Shown: positions 36,553 through 44,770 of the stretch, one piece after another | How positions within the stretch are numbered: position 1 is the first letter of the stretch | Layout: every line of letters starts with the position of its first letter | NCBI GenBank assembly: GCA_016778985.1 | Contig: JADHOM010000004.1 | Coordinates: 40,643 to 104,642 of the forward strand | Reading direction: 5' to 3' | Source of the DNA: Alphaproteobacteria bacterium | GTDB taxonomy: Bacteria > Pseudomonadota > Alphaproteobacteria > Puniceispirillales > UBA1172 | DNA length: 64,000 bases | Made by a program: the position numbers and the translations under genes | Notes under the pieces: generated by a model | Seen by the model: only the letters and a program-made list of their open reading frames with translations | Databases searched by the model: none | Told to the model about the DNA's origin: nothing

Positions 36553-37317
36553 ATGAGCGATACGGTTAAAATTTTAGCCTCAGATGTTAATGTATTTTAT
36601 GATACAAAACAGGCTTTGCACGACATTAATATTGATATTATGGATAGGCAGGTGACGGCCTTTATCGGCCCATCAGGGTGTGGCAAATCAACGTTTCTGC
36701 GGTGCTTTAATCGGATGAATGATGTGATACCATCATGCCGTGTTGATGGTCATATTATGATGGGTGATGAAAATATTAACGACCAAGCACTTGATCCCGT
36801 TTTTCTGCGGGCGCGGGTTGGCATGGTGTTCCAAAAACCTAATCCCTTTCCAAAATCTATATTTGAAAATGTCGCTTATGGCCCGCGTATTCATGGTCTG
36901 GTTACTAACAAATCAGAAGCCGAAGATATTGTTGTGGATAGTCTGAAACGATCAGGGTTATGGAATGAAGTGCATGACAGGCTACATGATCCGGCAACCG
37001 GATTATCAGGCGGCCAACAGCAACGGCTTTGCATAGCAAGAGCAATCGCAGTTCAGCCCGAAGTTTTGCTGATGGATGAGCCATGCTCAGCACTTGATCC
37101 GATTGCAACGTCAATTATTGAAGAATTAATCAATGATCTGAAAGACCGATTTACCATTATAATTGTCACCCACTCAATGCAACAAGCGGCTCGCGTTTCT
37201 CAAAAAACAGCTTATTTTCATCTTGGGCATTTGATAGAATATGGGGAAACGAAAGACGTATTCACACGCCCTGCAGACCCACAAACCGAAGCCTATATTT
37301 CGGGCAAGATTGGCTAG
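36553..37317 (+). CDS. pstB: Phosphate ABC transporter ATPase PstB
   Basis: 254-residue ATPase with Walker [10 protein letters not shown], PstB-typical [23 protein letters not shown], signature [15 protein letters not shown], Walker [13 protein letters not shown] and switch histidine in VTHSMQQA. It energises phosphate import through PstCA. It is followed after ten bases by phoU. Confidence 0.96.
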   Translation: MSDTVKILASDVNVFYDTKQALHDINIDIMDRQVTAFIGPSGCGKSTFLRCFNRMNDVIPSCRVDGHIMMGDENINDQALDPVFLRARVGMVFQKPNPFPKSIFENVAYGPRIHGLVTNKSEAEDIVVDSLKRSGLWNEVHDRLHDPATGLSGGQQQRLCIARAIAVQPEVLLMDEPCSALDPIATSIIEELINDLKDRFTIIIVTHSMQQAARVSQKTAYFHLGHLIEYGETKDVFTRPADPQTEAYISGKIG

Positions 37318-37327
37318 GAGAAAAGAC

Positions 37328-38014
37328 ATGATGTCGCGACATATCAGCACCGCTTTTGATAACGACCTAGAAGAACTGGATCGGCTTATTGCCAAGATGG
37401 GAAATCAGGCATTAAGCCAGTTTGTTGCTGTCATAGATGGCATGGCACAGATCGATGTTGACCTAAATAAGCTGATTGCTAATGACAGCAAGATTGATGC
37501 GCTTGAAACAGAGATTTATAACAAAACGGTGGAAATTATTGCTATCCGTGCGCCCCAAGCTAATGATTTGCGGCATATTATTATTGCCCCGAAAATTGCC
37601 TCTTTTCTTGAACGCATTGGCGATTATTCGAAAAATATCATTAAGCGCCGCAATATGATGATCTCGGAAGAAAATAATTTAACTATCCTGCAAAAGCTGG
37701 ATGGAATCTCGCAAATGGCGCGAGACTTGCTGGTAGATGTTCTTGACGCCTTGGCGCGCCGTGATGCGGCAAAGGCAAAGCTAGTCTGGGAAGCTGACGT
37801 TGAACTCGATGCCCTGCATAGTCTAGTTTATAAGAGCATTTATCGTGATATGGTCGAGAATGGCTCAAGCCCATCAGGAATAAACGCTTTATTTATTGCC
37901 AAGAATATTGAACGTATTGGTGATTTTTGCACGAGTATTGCTGAGCAAGTGTATTTTGTTGTACATGGGGAAATGCTCGATGCTCAACGTCCCAAAGATG
38001 ATATCACCACATAA
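37328..38014 (+). CDS. phoU: Phosphate transport regulator PhoU
   Basis: 228-residue all-helical PhoU with two three-helix repeats; conserved blocks are HISTAFDNDLEELDRLIAKMG, RAPQANDLRHIIIAPKIASFLERIGDYSKNI and FIAKNIERIGDFCTSIAEQ, the E/DxxxD metal sites. It links PstB activity to the PhoR/PhoB signal. AGGAG precedes the ATG at 37328; the longer frame from 37241 lies inside pstB and was rejected. Confidence 0.95.
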   Translation: MMSRHISTAFDNDLEELDRLIAKMGNQALSQFVAVIDGMAQIDVDLNKLIANDSKIDALETEIYNKTVEIIAIRAPQANDLRHIIIAPKIASFLERIGDYSKNIIKRRNMMISEENNLTILQKLDGISQMARDLLVDVLDALARRDAAKAKLVWEADVELDALHSLVYKSIYRDMVENGSSPSGINALFIAKNIERIGDFCTSIAEQVYFVVHGEMLDAQRPKDDITT

Positions 38015-38119
38015 GGTTGCTAGCGGATAAAGCGCCGGATTGAGGCCATGCATCAGCTATGATGCGCCACCTCACTCCTCTAACGCTCGCTCCTCTAACA
38101 CAGTTACCGCTCAAATATT

Positions 38120-38770
38120 TTATGCTTTTGAGGTTACGCGCAAATAAGGCAGCTTAGCGTCAAAATCACCAAACTTGGCCTTGGCGGCGGTATCATCAAG
38201 CGTTAAGGCAATAATCACATCTTGGTCTTCCGTCCAGTTTGCTGGTGTCGCAATAGAATGGCCATAGGTTTTCTGCAAGGCTTTGAGGGCGCGCAAAATC
38301 TCTGCAAAATTGCGTCCAACAGACATTGGATAGGTCATCGTCAGCTGAAGTTTTTTATCTGGGCTAATAATAAAAACAGACCTTACAGATGCCGAATCGG
38401 CGGCTGTTCTACCATCAGGAAGATAGGCATCAGCTGGCAGCATATCAAACTGCTTTGAGATCACCAGATCAGCATCAGCAATGATTGGGAAGTCCGGCTT
38501 AGCACCAGAATAGGTTTCAATATCTATTTTCCAGCTTTTATGCTCATCCACCCCATCTACCGACAGCCCAATCACTTTGGTGTTTAATGCCGCCCATGCA
38601 TCGGCGAGCTGGGCAACAACACCAAACTCCGTCGTACAAACAGGGGTGAAATCCTTGGGATGTGAGAATAAGATCGCCCATTGATCGCCAATCCAATCAT
38701 GAAACTGAATAGACCCGTGGTCGGTTTTGGCCTTGAAATTGGGAACAATATCATTAATGCGTAAGCTCAT
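38120..38770 (-). CDS. 1-Cys peroxiredoxin (Prx6 type)
   Basis: 216-residue peroxiredoxin that reduces peroxides. The peroxidatic cysteine is in HPKDFTPVCTTEFG near residue 45; no other cysteine exists in the protein, so it is a 1-Cys enzyme. The long C-terminal part (PANWTEDQDVIIA) is typical of the Prx6 group. I start at 38770 (MSLRINDIVPNF) because AAGGAG lies just before it; the longer frame to 38824 has no support. It faces phoU tail-to-tail. Confidence 0.9.
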   Translation of the reverse strand: MSLRINDIVPNFKAKTDHGSIQFHDWIGDQWAILFSHPKDFTPVCTTEFGVVAQLADAWAALNTKVIGLSVDGVDEHKSWKIDIETYSGAKPDFPIIADADLVISKQFDMLPADAYLPDGRTAADSASVRSVFIISPDKKLQLTMTYPMSVGRNFAEILRALKALQKTYGHSIATPANWTEDQDVIIALTLDDTAAKAKFGDFDAKLPYLRVTSKA

Positions 38771-38994
38771 TTTATAACTCCTTTTAGGTTTTCTGAGGAA
38801 CGGTTTTCCAACAATGTTGCACAAGCAAAACAGCGAAAGTGTCGCGGCAAATATTCAGAAAACTGCTGAAATTATAAAATACGCCAAATCAACGCGACAT
38901 CTCTTCATACCATGATTAGGCATGTCTGCAAATGCAGATTTATATCAGCGCCGTTTCATCACCCAAATCTTGATCGATTAAAGAGGCCAATGTT

Positions 38995-39873
38995 TCAGGC
39001 ATTAATAAAATCGGATTTTCGGTATCCTTGCAGATATAGCAAAGCAGTCAGGTCACCATGATTGATCCGCCACTGCGCCGCCGCCGCCACCGCTGGCTTG
39101 CCATGAAAAGCAACGCCCATTCCAACAATGCGAAGCATATCCAGATCATTGGCGCCATCACCGATAGCCATCATCTCAGATAAAGGGATGGCAAGGCGAT
39201 GTGACAACGTCCTGCATATTTGCTGCTTGGTTGCCTTGCCTTTGATTGGCTCTGCCACCGCACCAATGAGGACGTCATTAGCAATGATCAGATCATTGCC
39301 GTGATGCTCATCAAAACCAAGTTGTTCAGCAACATATTCGGTAAAAGGTGTGAATCCACCTGAAACAAGTGCCGAATATCCACCATTTGCGCGCATGGTT
39401 GCAAGTAAGGTTTTACCCCCCGGCATTAAGCTAATCTTCTCGCTGATGACCTGATTAATCATCTCTGCTGGCTGATTTTTTAGTAAGGCCACACGTTGCT
39501 TTAATGCCGCCTCAAAATCAAGCTCACCATTCATTGCGCGGGCAGTCACTTGCTTAACATACTCGCCAACACCAGCCATTTCTGCTAGCTCATCCAGGCA
39601 TTCTTGTTCGATCATAGTGCCATCCATATCGGCAACCAATATACGTTTTGGTGATGGCGCGCCTGCCAATAGGTTAAGATCAACGCCGTTCTGCTGCCAT
39701 GCTTGCCAGCGTGCCGCAAAATCATCTGGCTCATGTGATAGTGTAAGCATCACCGCTTCTGATGCTGCTAGCTCTGTCATGTGCCGGCCTTGCCAGTCAA
39801 GGTAGAGCTGGTCTATGGCTTTGCTATCAAGGGTCTTGCCAGACTCGGCTGTAATAATCGCTGTCCACATCAT
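38995..39873 (-). CDS. serB: Phosphoserine phosphatase SerB
   Basis: 292-residue HAD-family phosphatase for the last step of serine synthesis. The nucleophile motif is LVADMDGTMIEQECLDELA, with the later blocks ALVSGGFTPFTEYVAEQLG and MAIGDGANDLDMLRIVGMGVAFHGKP. The N-terminal 80 residues form an ACT-like extension. It is divergent from serC-serA, so all three serine genes are clustered. Confidence 0.95.
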   Translation of the reverse strand: MMWTAIITAESGKTLDSKAIDQLYLDWQGRHMTELAASEAVMLTLSHEPDDFAARWQAWQQNGVDLNLLAGAPSPKRILVADMDGTMIEQECLDELAEMAGVGEYVKQVTARAMNGELDFEAALKQRVALLKNQPAEMINQVISEKISLMPGGKTLLATMRANGGYSALVSGGFTPFTEYVAEQLGFDEHHGNDLIIANDVLIGAVAEPIKGKATKQQICRTLSHRLAIPLSEMMAIGDGANDLDMLRIVGMGVAFHGKPAVAAAAQWRINHGDLTALLYLQGYRKSDFINA

Positions 39874-39943
39874 TTCTCGCCATCATAATCCATAGTTGCA
39901 GAGCGGCTTGCCCAGATATAACTCTGATTTTGCACTTGCGGAA

Positions 39944-40022
39944 GCGATTAATTATCTATATCACCATAAGTGGGCTACCTCTCCCCACCGAGAGGCGATT
40001 ATCTGGAAGGATAGATAACATG
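39944..40022 (+). promoter_or_regulatory. serC leader RNA with a stem masking the ribosome site
   Basis: The 5' region of serC can fold. CCTCTC (39978-39983) pairs with GAGAGG (39990-39995), and its loop CCCAC can pair with GTGGG at 39970-39974. TTATCT (39999-40004) pairs with AGATAA (40013-40018), placing the Shine-Dalgarno GGAAGGA in the loop. A second copy, TTATCTAT at 39952-39959, pairs perfectly with ATAGATAA (40011-40018) and can compete. This fits the serC leader motif known upstream of alphaproteobacterial serC operons, whose last stem overlaps the ribosome site. The folding is by eye. Confidence 0.65.
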
Positions 40023-41165
40023 ATTATTAAGAAACCGGCAACGCGGCCGGCTAATCCGCGTTTTTCATCAGGGCCCTGTCCCAAATTTCCGCAATATGAT
40101 ATCAGTCAACTTGGATATGCATGGCTTGGGCGATCACATCGCGCGGCTGGTGGCAAAGCTAAATTACATGCGGCTATCGAAGACACTAGAGCGATCCTGG
40201 AGATTCCTGCCGATTATCGGATTGGAATTGTCCCGGCCTCTGATACGGGTGCTGTTGAAATGGCCATGTGGTCGCTATTGGGGACACGGCCTGTCACCAT
40301 GGTCGCGTGGGAAAGTTTTGGCCAGAGCTGGGTAACAGATGTATCGGCGCAATTGCGGCTTGATGCCAATATAGTTACCGCGCCCTATGGCGATATTGTT
40401 GATATGCAAGCGCTTGATTATGATCACGATATTGTTTTTACATGGAATGGCACGACGTCAGGCGTTAGAGTGCCTGACAATACGGCATTCCCAGCTGATC
40501 GTAAAGGCTTGACCATTTGTGATGCAACATCGGCGTGTTTTGCCATGCGCTTGCCTTGGAATAGTCTGGATGTGACAACATTTAGCTGGCAAAAAGTGCT
40601 TGGTAGTGAAGCGGGGCACGGCATGATTATCCTGTCCCCACGCGCGGTTGAGCGACTTGAAAGCTATACCCCTGACTGGCCAATCCCAAAGATTTTTCAG
40701 CTCACCAAAAACGGCAAGCTGATCGAAGGTATTTTTCAAGGTGACACCATAAACACTCCATCTATGCTGGCGGTAGAAGATTATCTGTTGGCCTTGCAAT
40801 GGGCGCGGTCGCTTGGCGGTCTCAATGGGCTGATTAAGCGCAGTCATGATAATGCGCAATGTGTGTGGGATTTTGTGGCCAAAAAAGACTTTATTCAAAA
40901 CCTTGCCAATGATCCAGCTACAAGGTCAACTACATCGGTCTGTCTGGCCTTTAATCATCCGGATGTGGCAGGCGATGCGAGGTTTGCCAAAGCCATCACC
41001 AAGCGGCTGGAGGATGAAGGCATAGCCTTTGATATTGGGTCTTATCGCGCGGCACCTGCGGGCATCAGAATATGGTGTGGGGCAACCGTTGAGACTGCGG
41101 ATATTGCCGCCATGTTGCCATGGCTGGAATGGGCATATGCGGTTGAGATCGAAGCCGCCGGTTAA
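40020..41165 (+). CDS. serC: Phosphoserine aminotransferase SerC
   Basis: 381-residue class V PLP aminotransferase turning 3-phosphohydroxypyruvate into phosphoserine. The start KPATRPANPRFSSGPCPKFP and GYAWLGRSHRA are typical of the alphaproteobacterial subtype; the PLP lysine is in TTFSWQKVLGSEAGHG. The ATG at 40020 follows GGAAGGA inside a predicted leader stem. The longer frame from 39930 would run through that leader and was rejected. serA follows after 59 bases. Confidence 0.94.
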   Translation: MIIKKPATRPANPRFSSGPCPKFPQYDISQLGYAWLGRSHRAAGGKAKLHAAIEDTRAILEIPADYRIGIVPASDTGAVEMAMWSLLGTRPVTMVAWESFGQSWVTDVSAQLRLDANIVTAPYGDIVDMQALDYDHDIVFTWNGTTSGVRVPDNTAFPADRKGLTICDATSACFAMRLPWNSLDVTTFSWQKVLGSEAGHGMIILSPRAVERLESYTPDWPIPKIFQLTKNGKLIEGIFQGDTINTPSMLAVEDYLLALQWARSLGGLNGLIKRSHDNAQCVWDFVAKKDFIQNLANDPATRSTTSVCLAFNHPDVAGDARFAKAITKRLEDEGIAFDIGSYRAAPAGIRIWCGATVETADIAAMLPWLEWAYAVEIEAAG

Positions 41166-41224
41166 CGGCATCACCCCCAGCATTACATTATAAGTTTTAA
41201 ATACAATCAATGAAGGAGGCCATG

Positions 41225-42823
41225 ATGGCACCAAAAGTTCTTATTTCAGATAAGCTATCTGAAAAGGCAGTTGCGATTTTCAAAACCCGCGGAATTGAGG
41301 TCGATTATCAGCCTGATATCGGCAAAGATAAAGACCGCTTGCGAGCAATTATCGCTGATTATGACGGGCTTGCTATTCGTTCTGCAACAAAGGTAACGGA
41401 AAAGCTGCTAGCGGCAACAGACCGGCTTAAGGTCATTGGCCGGGCTGGGATTGGCGTTGATAATATTGACCGGGCGGCGGCATCCCGGCAAGGCATAATT
41501 GTCATGAATACGCCTTTTGGAAATATGATTACGACCGCCGAACATGCTATTGCGATGATGTTTGCGGTGGCTCGACAAATCCCTGAGGCCAACGCCTCCA
41601 CACAATCTGGCAAATGGGAAAAGTCACGTTTTATGGGGGTGGAGTTATCACATAAAACCCTTGGTGTGATCGGGGCTGGTAATATTGGCGGCATTGTTTG
41701 TGATCGCGGCAAAGGGTTAAATATGCGCATTATTGCTTATGATCCGTATTTGAGCGAAGACAAAGCCAAAACTATGGGGGTTGAAAAGGTTGAGCTGGAT
41801 GAGCTGTTATCACGCGCCGATTTTATCACCCTGCATGTACCATTAACAGATCAAACCGATAATATTCTTAGCAGAGAAAACCTGTTGAAAACCAAACCTG
41901 GTGTCCGCATTATCAATTGTGCTAGAGGCGGCCTGATCGATGAGAAGGCGCTTGCTGATCTCATCATATCTGGTCATGTGGCGGGGGCGGCGCTTGATGT
42001 TTTTGCCGAAGAACCGGCACTGGATAATCATCTTTTCAATTTGCCAAATGTTGTCTGTACCCCGCATCTGGGGGCGGCGACGGTTGAGGCGCAGGAAAAA
42101 GTGGCGCTCCAAATTGCAGAGCAAATGTCCGACTACTTGCTCACTGGTGCGGTTACTAATGCGATTAATATGCCGTCTGTTACGGCTGAGGAAGCAAAGA
42201 TCATGGCACCTTGGCTGAAACTTGTTGGCAATCTTGGCGCCTTTGTTGGTCAGATGTCTGATGATCCGATCAAAAACATTCAGATACTCTATGATGGTGC
42301 GGTGACGGAAATGAACATACCGGCGCTTAATTCAGCATTAATGGCTGGTGTTCTGAGTTCGGCTAATCCTGATGTCAATATGGTCTCAGCACCGATTATT
42401 GCGGCGGCGCGCGGTATCCATATCAGCACAACCAATCAGGATAAATCGGGCGTTTTTGAGGGCTATATCAAAGTCACGGTTATCACCGAACGCTTTGAGC
42501 GATCTGTTGCTGGGACGGTCTTTAGCGATGGGAAGCCGCGCTTTATTCAGATCAAGGGGATCAATATTGATGCTGAGATTGGTGAATATATGCTATATAC
42601 CGCTAACGAAGATGTGCCGGGAATTATCGGTATTCTTGGTAAAACCTTGGGCGAAGGCGGGGTCAATATTGCTAATTTTACCCTTGGCCGAGAAGCCGAA
42701 GGTGGCGAGGCGATCGGCCTGCTTTATCTGGATGCGCCAGTGCCTGCCAAGGTCTTAGACCAGCTCCTTCAGACAGGGCAATTCCGACAAGTGAAAGCGC
42801 TGGCATTTCCCGATTCTATGTAA
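41225..42823 (+). CDS. serA: D-3-phosphoglycerate dehydrogenase SerA
   Basis: 532-residue long-form SerA, the first enzyme of serine synthesis. NAD-binding LGVIGAGNIGGIV, substrate-binding GRAGIGVDNID and catalytic Arg/Glu/His blocks (INCARGGLIDE, AEEPALD, CTPHLGAAT) are present. An intervening domain and a C-terminal ACT domain (NEDVPGIIGILGKTLGEGGVNIANFTLGR) allow serine feedback. The ATG at 41225 has AAGGAGG at the right distance; ATGs at 41210 and 41222 overlap or crowd that site. Confidence 0.95.
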   Translation: MAPKVLISDKLSEKAVAIFKTRGIEVDYQPDIGKDKDRLRAIIADYDGLAIRSATKVTEKLLAATDRLKVIGRAGIGVDNIDRAAASRQGIIVMNTPFGNMITTAEHAIAMMFAVARQIPEANASTQSGKWEKSRFMGVELSHKTLGVIGAGNIGGIVCDRGKGLNMRIIAYDPYLSEDKAKTMGVEKVELDELLSRADFITLHVPLTDQTDNILSRENLLKTKPGVRIINCARGGLIDEKALADLIISGHVAGAALDVFAEEPALDNHLFNLPNVVCTPHLGAATVEAQEKVALQIAEQMSDYLLTGAVTNAINMPSVTAEEAKIMAPWLKLVGNLGAFVGQMSDDPIKNIQILYDGAVTEMNIPALNSALMAGVLSSANPDVNMVSAPIIAAARGIHISTTNQDKSGVFEGYIKVTVITERFERSVAGTVFSDGKPRFIQIKGINIDAEIGEYMLYTANEDVPGIIGILGKTLGEGGVNIANFTLGREAEGGEAIGLLYLDAPVPAKVLDQLLQTGQFRQVKALAFPDSM

Positions 42824-42838
42824 CAGGAAGGATAGCAT

Positions 42839-43591
42839 ATGCCGCAATATAATCATAAGGATAGCGCCATGCGATGTGGTGTTGTGGGGATAGGAAATAT
42901 AGGAAGCGCGGTGGCAACGGGTCTGGCTAAAGTTGGCCATCATATCACCATATCCAAACGTAGCGTGGCGCAATCACAGCGTCTAGCCAAGGCGTTCCCC
43001 GATATCACTATCTCGGACAATCAATCTGTGCTGGATCATAGCGATGTTGTCTTTATTGCGCTTAATCATGATGTGGCGGCAGATGTTCTGACCGCGCTTC
43101 AATTTCGCCCTGATCATATTATCATATCTTTGATGGCAGGTTGTGATCTGGATGCATTGGCGCGGCTAGTATCACCGGCTCCGGCAACGACGATCATGAT
43201 CCCTTTTCCGGCGATTGCTGGTGGCGGATCGCCAATTTTGGTGATGGGTGATGCGGCGCCTGTTGCGCGAATTTTTGGGGATAGCGATAGCATTATTGCC
43301 ATCACGGATAGCGCGGAGCTGGATGTGTTTCTGGCGGCACAAGCGATCTTGTCACCTGTTGCAGTGATGGTTGCGGCGGCGGCGAAATGGGTGGATCAGC
43401 ATGGCGGTGACGCCAATAAGGCGGAGCCATTTTTACGTCAACTCATTGCCTCTAGTCTAAATGGAATGGCAAGCGATGACTTGATCGCGGCCTTAAACAC
43501 GCCTGATGGATTTAATCAACGTCTGCGGCTGTATTTTGAACAACATGGGCTCAAGGCCAATGTCCATGACGGGCTTTCAAGGCTAGGCTAA
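42839..43591 (+). CDS. ProC-like NAD(P)-binding protein
   Basis: 250-residue protein of the pyrroline-5-carboxylate reductase superfamily. The Rossmann motif GVVGIGNIGSAVATGLA and the block IISLMAGCDLDAL, then IMIPFPAIAGGG, are clear. The C-terminal dimerisation signature of true ProC (the SGSGPAY-type helix) is not recognisable, so a role in proline synthesis is doubtful. AGGAAGGA precedes the ATG at 42839; a later ATG at 42869 would also fit the fold. It lies 15 bases after serA and is probably co-transcribed. Confidence 0.75.
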   Translation: MPQYNHKDSAMRCGVVGIGNIGSAVATGLAKVGHHITISKRSVAQSQRLAKAFPDITISDNQSVLDHSDVVFIALNHDVAADVLTALQFRPDHIIISLMAGCDLDALARLVSPAPATTIMIPFPAIAGGGSPILVMGDAAPVARIFGDSDSIIAITDSAELDVFLAAQAILSPVAVMVAAAAKWVDQHGGDANKAEPFLRQLIASSLNGMASDDLIAALNTPDGFNQRLRLYFEQHGLKANVHDGLSRLG

Positions 43592-43620
43592 GTCGCCGAT
43601 TGAAGGTGGCGCAAGGGGGA

Positions 43621-44540
43621 TTATGACTGCGGTTTATTCGTCTCTATCCTGCCCGACAACCAAGACATGCCTAGAATGATCATGCATCCAATGATGGTGG
43701 TGAAGCCGACCGTTTCCTTGAAAATCAGATATCCGATGATGGCGGCACTGACGATCTCAACATACCCAAGCGGCGCAACAACTGAGGCTGGCGCCTTTTT
43801 CATGGCTATGACAACGAGTAACGCAGAGACAGTTCCGATCATCCCCGACAATACCAAAAACCCAATTAATCGCGGCGCTGCCCCGATCAAGGTGATCTCA
43901 ATATTGGTGATGAACGTCCACACCAAGAGACAAATGAGGCAGAGGCATGTGCCTAAAACGCCATCAACCAAAAGCATTTCTCGAGGCGGGTAAGTTTTGC
44001 CCAGCGTCTTCGTTGTCAGTAAATATATCGCAAATGTAAAGGCAGAGCAAAAGCATACCACAGATAAGCATTGCCAAAGCCGTGGATATGCGGGCTCATG
44101 ACAATCAAAACCCCTACAAAAACGAGGCACGTCACTGCCATTTTACGAAGGCTCATGCTTTCTTTCAAAACCAGCCATGAAAGCACAACCAAAAATAGTG
44201 CATTGGATGTAAAGAGAATGACAGATTCGGCTAAATGGGCGTTTTGGATTGATATAAAAAACAGAACGATAGTGAGAACCTGAAATATTGTCCGGATAAG
44301 AAACAGCGGTCTTAGGGACATAAACAGCTGACCAAAACGCCAACGGGTTTTGAGCCCTAATGACCAGAGCAGGGTGATCACGCCTTGAGTAAAATAATAA
44401 ACCAGCGTCGCTTCAACAGGCGTGATTGATCCCGATGCCGCCTTGACAAACGCATCTTTCACCGGAAACAGGGACGCCGCTATTCCCATGAATAAAATAC
44501 CCATCCAAAGGTCACGGCGATGTCTGGCGGTAGCATCCAT
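43621..44540 (-). pseudogene. EamA/DMT-family transporter broken by a one-base frameshift
   Basis: Two adjoining minus-strand frames together make one ten-helix drug/metabolite transporter. Residues MDATARHRRDLWMGILFMGIAA to GNAYLWYAF lie in the first frame, and CSAFTFAIYLLTTKTLG to the end in the next. The break is at the A4 run at 44049-44052 (T4 on the coding strand); one more base there gives WYAFCSAFTFAIYLL without interruption. It could be a real mutation, a sequencing or assembly error at the homopolymer, or slippage during translation. The substrate is unknown. Confidence 0.8.
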
Positions 44541-44725
44541 ATCAGCCCCCGATTACCATTGTTCTTCACAATGTTTGTTATTTTGTAGGTGCTGCGTGGT
44601 CGTCTATCAAATAACGATATTGTGAAGATAATGATTTATTGGCTGAAATCAGCGCTGTCGTGATGTCACATCTTGACATAACAAGATCACCATACGTAGT
44701 CTAGTGACACAAAAATACATAGCAG

Positions 44726-44761
44726 TAGCTGATAGCTGATAGCTGATAGGGAAGGGAAGGG
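44726..44761. repeat. Tandem heptamer TAGCTGA x3 followed by GGGAA repeats
   Basis: Three exact copies of TAGCTGA (44726-44746) plus TAG run straight into GGGAAGGGAAGGG (44749-44761). The tract ends ten bases before the aldehyde dehydrogenase start and would include its ribosome-binding region. Copy-number changes here would alter the spacing upstream of that gene. Confidence 0.75.
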
Positions 44762-44770
44762 TAGGTAGTC

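Noticed and set aside
37241..37327. N-terminal extension of PhoU into pstB
   Set aside because: The extension is translated from within pstB; AGGAG directly before 37328 marks the real start.
38050..38099. GCATCA-GCTA-TGATGC hairpin and a CTCCTCTAAC direct repeat between phoU and the peroxiredoxin gene
   Set aside because: Short, no T tract, and no further copies arranged around it; probably ordinary intergenic sequence.
38925..38938. TCTGCAAATGCAGA palindrome downstream of serB
   Set aside because: The loop would be only two bases and no T tract follows on the minus strand; not supported as a terminator.
39930..40019. 30-residue N-terminal extension of SerC
   Set aside because: It would translate the structured leader; the strong ribosome site and the family start both point to 40020.
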